Source of the DNA: Lachnospiraceae bacterium
GTDB lineage: Bacteria; Bacillota; Clostridia; Lachnospirales; Lachnospiraceae
Direction: 5' to 3'
Assembly: GCA_022787145.1 (NCBI GenBank)
Contig: JALFVM010000071.1
Coordinates: forward strand, 1 to 56,700
DNA length: 56,700 nt
Below the pieces are notes generated by a model. That model was not told where the DNA came from, did no database searches, and saw nothing but the letters and a program-made list of their open reading frames with translations. A program made the position numbers and the translations under genes. Positions 8,951 through 17,363 of the stretch are shown here, piece after piece. The stretch's first letter is position 1. Each line of letters begins with the position of its first letter.

Positions 8951-9029
8951 GCGGCAGACTGGCGGGGGTGTGAATGAGAGAGGGCCAACTGCCGCATCAG
9001 TTCAACTTATGACTAACATATGATGTAAT
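8951..9029 (-). promoter_or_regulatory. Intergenic hairpin and operator-like site before the SDR gene
   Basis: The arms 8951-8963 and 8984-8995 (GCGGCAG core) form a hairpin, followed on the minus strand by A-rich sequence rather than a U-run, so it is not a usual terminator. Just upstream, 9006-9029 matches 13692-13715 at about 19 of 24 positions and contains ACATATGATGT (9016-9026). The pair suggests regulated processing or a second regulated entry point inside the operon. No convincing -35/-10 pair was seen. Confidence 0.5.
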
Positions 9030-9037
9030 GGAGCAGA

Positions 9038-9967
9038 CTACATCAATGTTTTTGCTGTGTTCACAATATTTTCAACTGTAATTCCATTCATCTCCAGCAG
9101 TCTCTCATATGGAGCAGACTGTCCAAACTGATCCTGGATACCAATACGTTTTACGATTGTATTTCCCTGTTCTGCGGCTACTTCGCAGACAGCTCCGCCA
9201 AGACCGTTGATAATGTTGTGATCTTCCACTGTGATAATCTTGCCGATTTCCATACATTCTTTGACTGCATCGACATCAAGAGGTTTGATTGTGTGCATAT
9301 CAAACAGTTTTACGCTGATTCCCTCAGCCTCAAGCTGCTCTGCTGCTTTCAGTGCGATGCATACCGTATCTCCGTTAGCAATGATTGCCACATCTTTACC
9401 TTCTTTCAGTTTGTTTGCCTTACCAATGACAAACTCAGCATCCTCATCATAGATAACCGGAATGGAATCTCTTGTAAATCTTAAGTAACATGGGCCATAC
9501 ATCTCAGCAGAAGCTGCTACCAGTTTCTTTGCGGAAACATAATCTGCCGGCATTACGACTGTCATGTTTGGCAGCGTTCTCAGCACACCAAGATCCTCAA
9601 TACACTGATGGCTTGCACCGTCATTGGCCGGTGTTACACCACCGTGGGAGCATGCAATTTTTACGTTCAGGTTTGGATAACAGATTTCCTGACGGATCAT
9701 CTCACACATTCTCAGAGAACCGAATACTGCGTAAGTAACAACGAAAGGAACTTTTCCGCATGTTGCCATACCTGCTGCCACACCTGCTGCGTTCTGCTCT
9801 GCAATACCTACGTTGAAATACTGATCTGGAAGCTGTTTGCGGAACTCACCAGTTTTGCAGGATTTACCTATATCTACGTCTACTACATAAATTTTGTTGT
9901 CTTTTTTTCCTAATTTAACGATCTCTTCACCAAATCCCTCACGGGTTGCTTTCTTAATTTCACTCAT
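9038..9967 (-). CDS. Transketolase, C-terminal subunit (pyrimidine-binding and C domains)
   Basis: A 309-residue protein covering the transketolase pyrimidine-binding and C-terminal domains. The catalytic Glu is E57 in GIAEQNAAG. It pairs with the N-terminal subunit encoded 21 bp upstream. Two-gene transketolases are genuine and common in catabolic operons. The split sits at a domain boundary with good ribosome sites on both genes, so this is not a frameshift. Its likely role is two-carbon ketol transfer in the pathway fed by the TRAP transporter. GGAGG precedes the ATG at 9967. Confidence 0.93.
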   Translation of the reverse strand: MSEIKKATREGFGEEIVKLGKKDNKIYVVDVDIGKSCKTGEFRKQLPDQYFNVGIAEQNAAGVAAGMATCGKVPFVVTYAVFGSLRMCEMIRQEICYPNLNVKIACSHGGVTPANDGASHQCIEDLGVLRTLPNMTVVMPADYVSAKKLVAASAEMYGPCYLRFTRDSIPVIYDEDAEFVIGKANKLKEGKDVAIIANGDTVCIALKAAEQLEAEGISVKLFDMHTIKPLDVDAVKECMEIGKIITVEDHNIINGLGGAVCEVAAEQGNTIVKRIGIQDQFGQSAPYERLLEMNGITVENIVNTAKTLM

Positions 9968-9988
9968 TGCTGTTCCTCCTTCATCTCA

Positions 9989-10822
9989 TTAGATATACTG
10001 AGCATCTAATTCTTTCATTGCCTGTTCATACTGTTCCTTGTTTGGTGCTACACCATGCCATCCGCACTGGTTCTCCATGAAGGATACGCCTTTACCTTTT
10101 ACAGTGTTTGCGAAGATGCATTTCGGTTTTCCATTCTTGGATGCACGAATCTTGTCCAGTGTTGCAACGATTTCTTCCATATTGTGTCCGTCAATGTCAA
10201 ATGTCTCAAATCCGAATGCTTCGAATTTTTTACCTAAATTGATGTTCGGCATAACCTCATCTGTCGTACCATCCAGCTGCAGGTTGTTGTTGTCTACGAA
10301 TACGATCAGGTTGTCCAGTTTGTATTTGTTGGCTGTCTGAGCTGCCTCCCAGATTTCACCTTCCTGGCACTCACCGTCACCGACAACTACGAATACACGG
10401 TAATCTTTGTTGTCCTGTTTTGCTACGATTCCCATTCCGACGCCGCAGGCAAGTCCCTGTCCAAGAGAACCTGTGGAAATGTCGATACCAGGGCATTTCT
10501 TCATATCCGGATGTCCCTGAAGGATGGAACCTTCTTTACGAAGTGTAGCAAGAACTTCCTCGTCAAAGAATCCTAATGTTGCCAGTGCTGCATACTGAAT
10601 CGGACAAACATGACCTTTAGATAAGATGAAACGGTCTCTGTCTTCCCATTTCGGATTTTTCGGGTCAAGGTTCATTTCTTTGAAGTAGCAGGCTGTCACG
10701 AAGTCCGCTGCGGAAAGAGATCCGCCTGGATGTCCGGACTGTGCCTCATAAATCATTTTGATAACTTTTTTACGCAGGTCTGTTGCCTGATTTTTTAAAT
10801 CTTTGATACTCATTTCACTCAT
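9989..10822 (-). CDS. Transketolase, N-terminal subunit (thiamine diphosphate domain)
   Basis: 277 residues corresponding to the diphosphate-binding domain. The ThDP motif begins GDG at 148-150 and ends with NNN at 178-180. The conserved histidines in SGHPGGSLS (29-37) and SKGHVCP (68-74) are present. It needs the downstream C-terminal subunit to form an active dimer. A GGAGG ribosome site sits just after the dctM stop codon. The dctPQM-tktN-tktC order argues for a dedicated catabolic transketolase rather than the general pentose-phosphate one. Confidence 0.94.
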   Translation of the reverse strand: MSEMSIKDLKNQATDLRKKVIKMIYEAQSGHPGGSLSAADFVTACYFKEMNLDPKNPKWEDRDRFILSKGHVCPIQYAALATLGFFDEEVLATLRKEGSILQGHPDMKKCPGIDISTGSLGQGLACGVGMGIVAKQDNKDYRVFVVVGDGECQEGEIWEAAQTANKYKLDNLIVFVDNNNLQLDGTTDEVMPNINLGKKFEAFGFETFDIDGHNMEEIVATLDKIRASKNGKPKCIFANTVKGKGVSFMENQCGWHGVAPNKEQYEQAMKELDAQYI

Positions 10823-10835
10823 AATATTTTTCCTC

Positions 10836-12119
10836 CTAGACTAAAAGCAATGAAATTTGTGGTATATAGGTTACAAGCAATAATACGATCAGGGATGCGA
10901 TCAAAAGAGGTACCACGGCTGCCGATATATCTTTGATCTTGACATCGGCAATTCCACATCCCACATAGAGGTTTACACCAACCGGCGGTGTAAACAGACC
11001 GATTGCCAGATTTACGATCATAACAGTTCCAAGGTGAACCAGGTCAATTCCAAGAGCAGTTGCTACCGGAACAAACAGCGGTGTGAAAATGTAAAGTGCT
11101 GAGGTGGAATCCAGGAAACATCCTGCGATCAGCAGAATCACATTGACAATCAGGAAGAAGATGATCTTGCTTCCGCCTGTTGCATTTACCATTGCCTGAC
11201 TGATTGCGACGTCCAGTCTTGCTCTTGTCAGTACGTATGCGAACAGGGATGCACCGATGGTAATGAACATTACAGTTGCTGTTGTAGAAGCAGAGTCTAC
11301 GAAAATTGCATACAGCTCTTTGAACTTTACTTCTTTGTATACAAACACACCGACTACCAGACCGTATACAGCAGATACTGCTGCGGCTTCGGTTGGTGTG
11401 AAGATTCCTCCGTAGATACCACCCAGGATGATGACTGGCATCAATAATCCCCAGAAAGCATCTTTGAATGCATCCCATCTTTCCTTACCGGATGCTTTTG
11501 GCATGGTCTTCAGATCAGATTTTCTTCCGATCCAGAGAGCGGTGATTGCCAGTGCAGCACCCATGAGCACACCAGGAATCATTCCTGATTTAAACAGGTC
11601 ACCGATGGAGGTGTCGGCGATGGAGCCGTACACTACAAACGTAATGCTGGGAGGGATTACAACTCCGATTGCACCTGCTGATGCCATCAATGCTGCGGAA
11701 AATGCAGGTTTGTATCCGGCATTAATCATAGCCGGTACAAGAATAACACCGAGAGCTGCTACGGTAGCCGGGCCAGATCCGGAGATTGCTGCGAAAAAAC
11801 AAGCAACAACTACGCAGACAATCGCAACACCGCCGCGGATGTGACCAACACACTTTTCAGCGAGATTGATCAGTCTTCGGGAAATTCCCGCCTTTTCCAT
11901 AATGTTTCCGGCAAGGATAAAAAATGGAATTGCCAGAAGAACGAATTTACTTGTGGAAGATGATACGAGTCTTGGAAGACTGCTCATGATGGCGTCTAAA
12001 GGTCTTCCTGCACCCTGTACGATCATCGTCACTACGCTGGATAAGCCAAGGCACACTGCAATGGGAGTTCCTAAAATCAGGAGCACTGCAAAGGTGATAA
12101 ATAATACTGCTGCAATCAT
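10836..12119 (-). CDS. dctM: TRAP transporter large permease (DctM)
   Basis: A 427-residue, very hydrophobic protein with about 11-12 membrane spans, typical of the ion-coupled DctM subunit that carries the substrate through the membrane. Conserved stretches include GSGPATVAALG and FTPTEAAAV. It overlaps dctQ by four bases (12116-12119), so the two are translationally coupled. TRAP systems take up carboxylates, sugar acids, sulfonates and related anions using the sodium gradient. Confidence 0.95.
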   Translation of the reverse strand: MIAAVLFITFAVLLILGTPIAVCLGLSSVVTMIVQGAGRPLDAIMSSLPRLVSSSTSKFVLLAIPFFILAGNIMEKAGISRRLINLAEKCVGHIRGGVAIVCVVVACFFAAISGSGPATVAALGVILVPAMINAGYKPAFSAALMASAGAIGVVIPPSITFVVYGSIADTSIGDLFKSGMIPGVLMGAALAITALWIGRKSDLKTMPKASGKERWDAFKDAFWGLLMPVIILGGIYGGIFTPTEAAAVSAVYGLVVGVFVYKEVKFKELYAIFVDSASTTATVMFITIGASLFAYVLTRARLDVAISQAMVNATGGSKIIFFLIVNVILLIAGCFLDSTSALYIFTPLFVPVATALGIDLVHLGTVMIVNLAIGLFTPPVGVNLYVGCGIADVKIKDISAAVVPLLIASLIVLLLVTYIPQISLLLV

Positions 12120-12595
12120 GCTTTAACCTCCTTCTTCGGTTCTTCTTTTACTGCATTCACAGTCAATTGTATGAATCTAATCAGGACAAACAGCGCTCCG
12201 ATTGGAACAAAGGAACCGAAAATCCATTCCGGCCACTGCATTCCTGCTGTTTTCTGTCCCAGATTATATTGGCTGATTACCATCAGAATTCCATAGTAGA
12301 AAATTCCGCCTGAGAAAAGAACGCCAAATGCGTATCCAATCACGTTACAAACTTTCGCAGCACCTGCACTTAAGTTATCGGTCAGAATGGTAAGACCAAG
12401 GTGTGCTTTTCTTTTGGCTGCAATTGCTGAGCCCAATAAACTTGCCAGTACAAACAAATATGTTGTGATTTCTTCCGAGAAAGAAAATGATGCACTGAAT
12501 ACATATCTGGCTATAACGTTGGCAAATGTCAGTACTGTCATGACGATCATGCAGATTACTGTAACAATTTCTTCAATATAGTCTAATATCTTCAT
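12116..12595 (-). CDS. dctQ: TRAP transporter small permease (DctQ)
   Basis: A 159-residue protein with four predicted membrane helices (about 15-35, 47-67, 85-107 and 127-148), as expected for DctQ. It partners DctM and the lipid-anchored binding protein. The stop/start overlap with dctM and the 15-bp spacing from dctP show a single transcript. Confidence 0.92.
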   Translation of the reverse strand: MKILDYIEEIVTVICMIVMTVLTFANVIARYVFSASFSFSEEITTYLFVLASLLGSAIAAKRKAHLGLTILTDNLSAGAAKVCNVIGYAFGVLFSGGIFYYGILMVISQYNLGQKTAGMQWPEWIFGSFVPIGALFVLIRFIQLTVNAVKEEPKKEVKA

Positions 12596-12609
12596 TGTAT
12601 CCCCCTGTA

Positions 12610-13641
12610 TTAATCAATCTGGAATGCTTCTCTTGCTTCTTCTCCATATTTTTCAATATATTTCTCACGCATCGGTTCTACCGCATCTTTAAATGTCTGA
12701 AGCTGTTCCTCATTCAGTCTGGTTACCTGCATACCGCCTTCTTCAAAGCCTTTAATCAGGTTCTCTTCATCTGCTTCCAGTTTGTCACGACCCCAGTTGC
12801 ATGCCTCCACGGCACATTCGGAAAGCAGTTCTCTTGTGTTTTCTTCCAGACTGTTCCAGATTTCTGTGTTTGCCACAAATAAATCATTTTCATATGTATA
12901 ATTCCAGATTGTCATGTAATCCTGGATCTCATCCATTTTTGCAGAATCTGTAATGCTACATCCATTCTCCTGACCATCAATCGTTCCCTGCTGGATGGCT
13001 GTGTATACCTCACTCCAGCTCATGGCTACCGGGTCAGCTTTTAATGTTTTCCAGAAGTCCATGTAGATCTCACCACCGGGAACTCGAATCTTCAGTCCCT
13101 TTACGTCTTCCGGTGTCTCTACGGCATGTTTGCTGTTACTGATCTGGCGGAAACCATTGTGGAAAGAACCAAGATAGGTAATTCCCTTGTTTGCCAGAAG
13201 TTCCTCATAATATTTATAGCCCGTCTCATCGATGACTGTTCTTGCCTCTTCATAACTGTTGAAGAGCCATGGAATGGTTCCTGCTGCAAGTTTTCCGTCC
13301 AGAGCTGCCATTACGCAGGTTGCGTATGCTGCAAGGTCGGTACTTCCTACTGCCACCATCTCGACACCCTTGGTCGCATTTCCTCCGGCTAACTGGTCAT
13401 TTGGAAAGACTGCTACTGTCACATTCCCCCCGGAACGTTCCTCAACCAGCTCTGCGAATTTGTCTGCCACCAGACTGTCAATCTGAATATCCGTTCCATT
13501 GACTGCCATTGTCAGTTCAATTTTCTGATATTCACTGTTTGCTGCACTGTCTGCGCCCGTCTCTGTACTATTGCCACACCCCATAAGCAGTGTACTGGCC
13601 AGAAGTGCTCCCGCTGTCATTAAAGCGATTTTGCGTTTCAT
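12610..13641 (-). CDS. dctP: TRAP substrate-binding lipoprotein (DctP family)
   Basis: 343 residues. A lipoprotein signal with lipobox LLMGC puts the acylated Cys at about residue 22, followed by a Ser/Thr/Glu-rich linker. The binding domain keeps the GLKIRV segment, whose Arg normally forms a salt bridge with the substrate carboxylate. The ligand is therefore probably an acid such as a sugar acid. GGAGG six bases before the ATG supports the start. It is the first gene of the operon and lies just downstream of a promoter with an operator candidate. Confidence 0.94.
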   Translation of the reverse strand: MKRKIALMTAGALLASTLLMGCGNSTETGADSAANSEYQKIELTMAVNGTDIQIDSLVADKFAELVEERSGGNVTVAVFPNDQLAGGNATKGVEMVAVGSTDLAAYATCVMAALDGKLAAGTIPWLFNSYEEARTVIDETGYKYYEELLANKGITYLGSFHNGFRQISNSKHAVETPEDVKGLKIRVPGGEIYMDFWKTLKADPVAMSWSEVYTAIQQGTIDGQENGCSITDSAKMDEIQDYMTIWNYTYENDLFVANTEIWNSLEENTRELLSECAVEACNWGRDKLEADEENLIKGFEEGGMQVTRLNEEQLQTFKDAVEPMREKYIEKYGEEAREAFQID

Positions 13642-13691
13642 AGTTACCTCCTTCTCCTTTTCTTTTCGCCTTACATCTTTTGTCTGTTTAG

Positions 13692-13755
13692 CTTATGTAT
13701 AACGTCTGATGTAAGCTGTTGATGTTATGATAATCGATTTTACTGGATTCGTCAA
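13692..13755 (-). promoter_or_regulatory. TRAP operon promoter and GntR operator candidate
   Basis: TTGACG (13750-13755), 17 bp, TATCAT (13727-13732) on the minus strand. The site ACGTCTGATGT (13702-13712) lies about 15 bases after the -10 box, where a repressor would block elongation or promoter clearance. The 24-bp surroundings (13692-13715) match 9006-9029 closely. Confidence 0.72.
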
Positions 13756-13849
13756 TATATTTTGGACAAAATTACTCATTTCAGACATTCTCACAATCTT
13801 TTTTTATCGTTTTTGTTCATAATCACCAATTTCATAAAAAAACGGAACA

Positions 13850-13912
13850 TTTTATGGGTTGGAATATTCTTCCAACCCATAAAAATAGCGGGGTACCATC
13901 GAGAAGTACCCC
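13850..13912 (-). terminator. Tandem hairpins ending the hpf transcript
   Basis: Coming from hpf, the first hairpin (13890-13912, GGGGTAC/GTACCCC) is followed by ATTTTTA. A second, longer one (13850-13884, 15-bp arms) follows at once. Together they isolate hpf from the TRAP operon promoter. Confidence 0.8.
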
Positions 13913-13926
13913 ACCTGCATTCCTGA

Positions 13927-14454
13927 TTAACATTCCGGCTCGATCAGCCCGTATGTGTTTCCTTTTCTCTTATAAACTACATTCACTTCTTCTGTCTCCG
14001 CATTTCTGAATACGAAGAAATTATGTCCCAGCAATTCCATCTGTACACATGCATCTTCCGGATACATCGGTTTCATACCAAATCTCTTGGTGCGGATGAT
14101 GTTTACCTCATCCTCTTCATCAAACTCCTTCTCCATAAATGCCTGCTGGAAGTTGCCGCCTTCCTGTTTTTTGTCTACGATTTTATTTTTGTATTTTCTT
14201 AATTGTCTTTCGATGACTTCTTCTACCAGATCAATGGAAACATACATATCATTGCTTACCTGCTCTGAGCGGATGATGTTGCCTTTGACCGGTATCGTTA
14301 CTTCAATCTTCTGTCTTTCTTTCTCAACACTTAAAGTAACAATAATCTCTGTATCGGGAGTGAAATATCTTTCCAGCTTTCCAAGCTTGTCCTCAACTGC
14401 TGCTCTTAATCCTTCTGTCACATCAATGTTCTTACCGCTAATAATAAAACGCAT
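13927..14454 (-). CDS. hpf: Ribosome hibernation-promoting factor, long form
   Basis: 175 residues. The N-terminal beta-alpha-beta domain (1-100) binds the 30S decoding centre, and the C-terminal domain (about 120-175) dimerises to form 100S ribosomes in stationary phase. The C-terminal block FGMKPMYPEDACVQMELLGH is the hallmark of long HPF. In many Firmicutes hpf sits directly upstream of secA. Here the two are on the same strand but separated by the TRAP operon, which may have been inserted between them. AAGGGG eight bases before the ATG supports the start. Confidence 0.96.
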   Translation of the reverse strand: MRFIISGKNIDVTEGLRAAVEDKLGKLERYFTPDTEIIVTLSVEKERQKIEVTIPVKGNIIRSEQVSNDMYVSIDLVEEVIERQLRKYKNKIVDKKQEGGNFQQAFMEKEFDEEDEVNIIRTKRFGMKPMYPEDACVQMELLGHNFFVFRNAETEEVNVVYKRKGNTYGLIEPEC

Positions 14455-14480
14455 AGAATCAACCCCTTTGTCGTTTATTT

Positions 14481-14511
14481 AGGGGGAAGTCCCCCTGGTA
14501 GCCTTATTATA
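14481..14511 (-). promoter_or_regulatory. hpf -10 region and 5' palindrome
   Basis: TATAAT (14506-14511, minus strand) lacks a good -35 box at the right distance (TACTAA). This suggests an activator or an alternative sigma factor. Right at the expected start lies the palindrome AGGGGGAAGTCCCCCT (14481-14496), which would fold at the mRNA 5' end. Confidence 0.45.
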
Positions 14512-14651
14512 GCATACTTTCTCCGGATTTAGTATCCATTTTGTAATCATTTTATACAATTTTCAGAAATACTTTTCTATTACCGCAAACTTTGCTAAAA
14601 TATGTATATCTGTGAAACATTTACAAATACGATAAATCTGGAGGATATAAG

Positions 14652-15425
14652 ATGAGATTTCGACCATGCATTGATATACACAACGGACAGGTAAAACAGA
14701 TTGTAGGCGGAAGCCTGAAAGATGCCGGAGATCAGGCGCAGGAAAACTTTGTTGCCACACAGGATGCGGCCTTTTTCGCAAAGCTCTATCAAAAGGCCGG
14801 CCTGCAGGGAGGACATATCATACTTTTGAACCCACCTTCTTCTGAATATTACGAGTCGACCAAATCACAGGCACTTCAGGCACTTGGCGCTTACCCTGGC
14901 GGTATGCAGATTGGAGGAGGCATCAATGCTGACAATGCGATGGAATATCTGAATGCCGGTGCCAGCCATGTCATCGTCACTTCGTATGTATTTAAAGATG
15001 GGAAAATTTCTTATGAAAATCTGGAAAAGATAGTGAAATCTGTCGGAAAGGAACATCTCGTTCTTGATCTGAGCTGCCGCAAAAAGGACGGTGATTACTA
15101 TGTGGTAACCGACCGCTGGCAGAAATTCACTGACATGAAACTCGATCTGGATGCACTTCGGGAACTTGGTTCTTACTGTGATGAATTTCTGATCCATGCC
15201 GTAGACGTAGAGGGAAAAGCCAGGGGAATCGAGACAGAACTCGTGCAGCTTCTCGCTGAATACGGGGAGATTCCGATGACTTACGCCGGAGGTGTCGGCA
15301 GCTTTGCGGATCTGGATGCACTGCGCCAGTATGGAAAGAATCATCTGGATGTGACCATCGGAAGTGCGCTCGATCTTTTCGGCGGAACGATGGAATACGA
15401 AAAAGTATTGGCATATATGCGATGA
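14652..15425 (+). CDS. hisA: HisA, eukaryotic (HIS6) type ProFAR isomerase
   Basis: 257 residues. This enzyme isomerises ProFAR to PRFAR in histidine biosynthesis. It opens with MRFRPCIDIHNGQVKQIVGG and has DLSCRK (139-144), FLIHAVDVEG (179-188), YAGGVGS (211-217) and a TIGSALDLFGG phosphate-binding end. These blocks are those of yeast HIS6-type proteins rather than the usual bacterial HisA. Asp8 and a second acid (D139 or D185) are the likely catalytic pair. GGAGG seven bases before the ATG fixes the start. It is alone, with no his genes nearby, and followed by a terminator. Confidence 0.9.
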   Translation: MRFRPCIDIHNGQVKQIVGGSLKDAGDQAQENFVATQDAAFFAKLYQKAGLQGGHIILLNPPSSEYYESTKSQALQALGAYPGGMQIGGGINADNAMEYLNAGASHVIVTSYVFKDGKISYENLEKIVKSVGKEHLVLDLSCRKKDGDYYVVTDRWQKFTDMKLDLDALRELGSYCDEFLIHAVDVEGKARGIETELVQLLAEYGEIPMTYAGGVGSFADLDALRQYGKNHLDVTIGSALDLFGGTMEYEKVLAYMR

Positions 15426-15459
15426 GACAAGAAAATACCGCAAAATATAGGAAAAGACA

Positions 15460-15520
15460 GGAGTTTTCTGCATGCCCTTCGCGCACCTGAGAGGACATGA
15501 GAAAACTCCAAAATTTTCTA
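15460..15520. terminator. Hairpin between hisA and the AAA/nuclease-like gene
   Basis: GGAGTTTTCT (15460-15469) pairs with AGAAAACTCC (15500-15509), with a further CATG/CATG pairing inside. It separates two convergent genes. The U-rich tract is modest on both sides (TGTCTTTTCC on the minus strand), so it is a moderate bidirectional terminator. Confidence 0.6.
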
Positions 15521-15524
15521 TTGT

Positions 15525-17240
15525 TTATCCAATCAGCACTTCTTTCCCCTCAAAGGCAAAACCATACTTGCGAATACGTTCCGAGGCAATGCCCTGGTCA
15601 ATTAGAGTTTGTGCGTATTGTTTTTCCTCAATCTGCCTGAGGGCCGATGCCAGAGTGTCTTCTAAGTTTTTCTCTCTTCTCTTATTAAACACTTTAAATT
15701 CCATAATGATGGCATCGTCATCTTTTCTTGGATATAGAATCACATCATATCGACCAAAACCGCTTTCCCGATTAGAAGTAATGATATAACGATCCTGCAA
15801 TTCCATCATCAGTCCCAACACAAATCCGTGATAGAAGCGCTCCGGTTCCGCGCTGGACGGACGCTTCCCCGTATCAAAACTGCTGAATACAGAACGAGTA
15901 ACACGATTCATGTATTCGTTCATTGCATCCACATCGTCCAAAAGCAACGCCTGAATAAAATCATTGTAATTGGAGCTGTCCTTTTTAAACCAGCCCCTGA
16001 TCATATTTCGAAACATACGCTTTACTTCATAATTGGTAAGCGTTAACTGATAACATTCTTCTTCCACATTCACCTGCAGCACCTTCAAATATCCGCTTGC
16101 AAGCAAAAGGCTCCAAATTGCTTCTTCATTATCGTCCAGAAGATTATATACAATCTGTTCATCAATTTCCGTGTTAATGCATCCGCCCTGCATTAACGTT
16201 TCAAACTGTTCCTTGATTCTTCTGCTCCCCTGCCGGATTAGCCTGCTCACCAGACTGTTCGAGCTGGTATTTGCCCAGTAAGTAGAAAATTTTCCCGTAT
16301 CCAGTAAATTGATGATAGACCATGGATTATAGATATCTCTTACCTTTCCAAATACAAATCCATCATACCATTTTTTGACTTTTTCCTTTTCTGTCATGCC
16401 CATCTCGTCCATAGCCGCAAAAACTTCTTCCTCGGTAAAACCAAAAGAAGTCGCATACTCATCGGAGGTCGTCGTAACCACTTTTAGATTATTGAGATCT
16501 GAGAAAATGGATTCCTTACTCACTCTTGTGATTCCTGTCATCATGGCACGTTCCACGTATGGATTCGTCTTAAAAGTCGAATTAAACAGACTTCGGATAA
16601 ATGACGTCAATTCATCCCAAAAACCATCGACATATGCCTCCTGTATTGGGGTATCATACTCATCCAACAGAATAATGACTTTTTTTCCATAATAGCGATA
16701 TAAAAAGCCAGATAACTGATATAATGCCGAAGTGGCATCACTATCCTCCATTTTTGAAGATACACGGTCAAAATATTCCCTGTCTTTGTCGGTTAACGCC
16801 TCACTATCTCTCAAAAAGGAATAGTGACTATAGAGATTTGTTAAAATCTCGCAGATTTTCTCTTTCGCCGAAGCGTAATTTGTTTCCTTTACCCTTGCAA
16901 AAGACAGACTGATTACCGGATACGTTCCCTGCAGTTTCCGGTATTTTGCATCCTCCCAGATGGAAAGTCCCTCAAAGAGCTCCCCCCTATCTGCATACTC
17001 CAGAGAAAAAAACTGCTCCAGCATGCTCATATTTAACGTTTTTCCAAAGCGGCGGGGACGGGCAATTAACGTTACACTGTCTTTGCTTTCCCACCATTCC
17101 CTGATAAAATTTGTTTTATCGACATAAAATACATCATTTTCTATGATTTGCTCAAAACTCTGTATTCCAATCGCAACCGTTCTTCCCATACGCACCTCGT
17201 TTCCTGCTGCCTTTTTCTCCATTATCATTCTTTCATACAT
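15525..17240 (-). CDS. AAA-ATPase-like / PD-(D/E)XK nuclease-like protein of unknown role
   Basis: Up to 571 residues. The N-terminal AAA-ATPase-like domain has VDKTNFI then a Walker A-like RPRRFGKT (about residues 60-67) and a Walker B-like VIILLDEYD (about 193-201). The C-terminal domain has GRYDVILYP followed by AIIMEFKVF, a PD-(D/E)XK nuclease-type core. The family is abundant and multi-copy in gut anaerobes and has no established function. The start is uncertain: several ATGs lie in the first 19 codons, and MGRTVAIG with AGGTG just upstream is a good alternative at about 17186. It stands alone between two terminators, like a transferable single-gene cargo. Confidence 0.85.
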   Translation of the reverse strand: MYERMIMEKKAAGNEVRMGRTVAIGIQSFEQIIENDVFYVDKTNFIREWWESKDSVTLIARPRRFGKTLNMSMLEQFFSLEYADRGELFEGLSIWEDAKYRKLQGTYPVISLSFARVKETNYASAKEKICEILTNLYSHYSFLRDSEALTDKDREYFDRVSSKMEDSDATSALYQLSGFLYRYYGKKVIILLDEYDTPIQEAYVDGFWDELTSFIRSLFNSTFKTNPYVERAMMTGITRVSKESIFSDLNNLKVVTTTSDEYATSFGFTEEEVFAAMDEMGMTEKEKVKKWYDGFVFGKVRDIYNPWSIINLLDTGKFSTYWANTSSNSLVSRLIRQGSRRIKEQFETLMQGGCINTEIDEQIVYNLLDDNEEAIWSLLLASGYLKVLQVNVEEECYQLTLTNYEVKRMFRNMIRGWFKKDSSNYNDFIQALLLDDVDAMNEYMNRVTRSVFSSFDTGKRPSSAEPERFYHGFVLGLMMELQDRYIITSNRESGFGRYDVILYPRKDDDAIIMEFKVFNKRREKNLEDTLASALRQIEEKQYAQTLIDQGIASERIRKYGFAFEGKEVLIG

Positions 17241-17295
17241 AAGTATATGACATTTTTACATAAATAGCAAACAAGAAGCTTTCTCAAATCAAAAA

Positions 17296-17348
17296 GGAGC
17301 TATTGCTCCATAGATGATATTCTTACTCATCTATTTTGCAATAGCTCC
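17296..17348 (-). terminator. Strong terminator for the Asn-rich lipoprotein gene
   Basis: An 11-bp outer stem (17296-17306 with 17338-17348) encloses a second stem, ATAGATGA/TCATCTAT. On the minus strand it is followed by TTTTTG. Confidence 0.85.
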
Positions 17349-17363
17349 AAAGTTCCTGATACA

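Noticed and set aside
8107..8973. A 288-codon open frame on the plus strand opposite the SDR gene
   Set aside because: Shadow of a gene with complete SDR catalytic residues. The antisense product is Cys/Phe-rich without any recognisable domain.
9038..10822. Split transketolase as a frameshifted single gene
   Set aside because: The break is at a domain boundary, both halves have their own strong ribosome sites, and two-subunit transketolases are well known.
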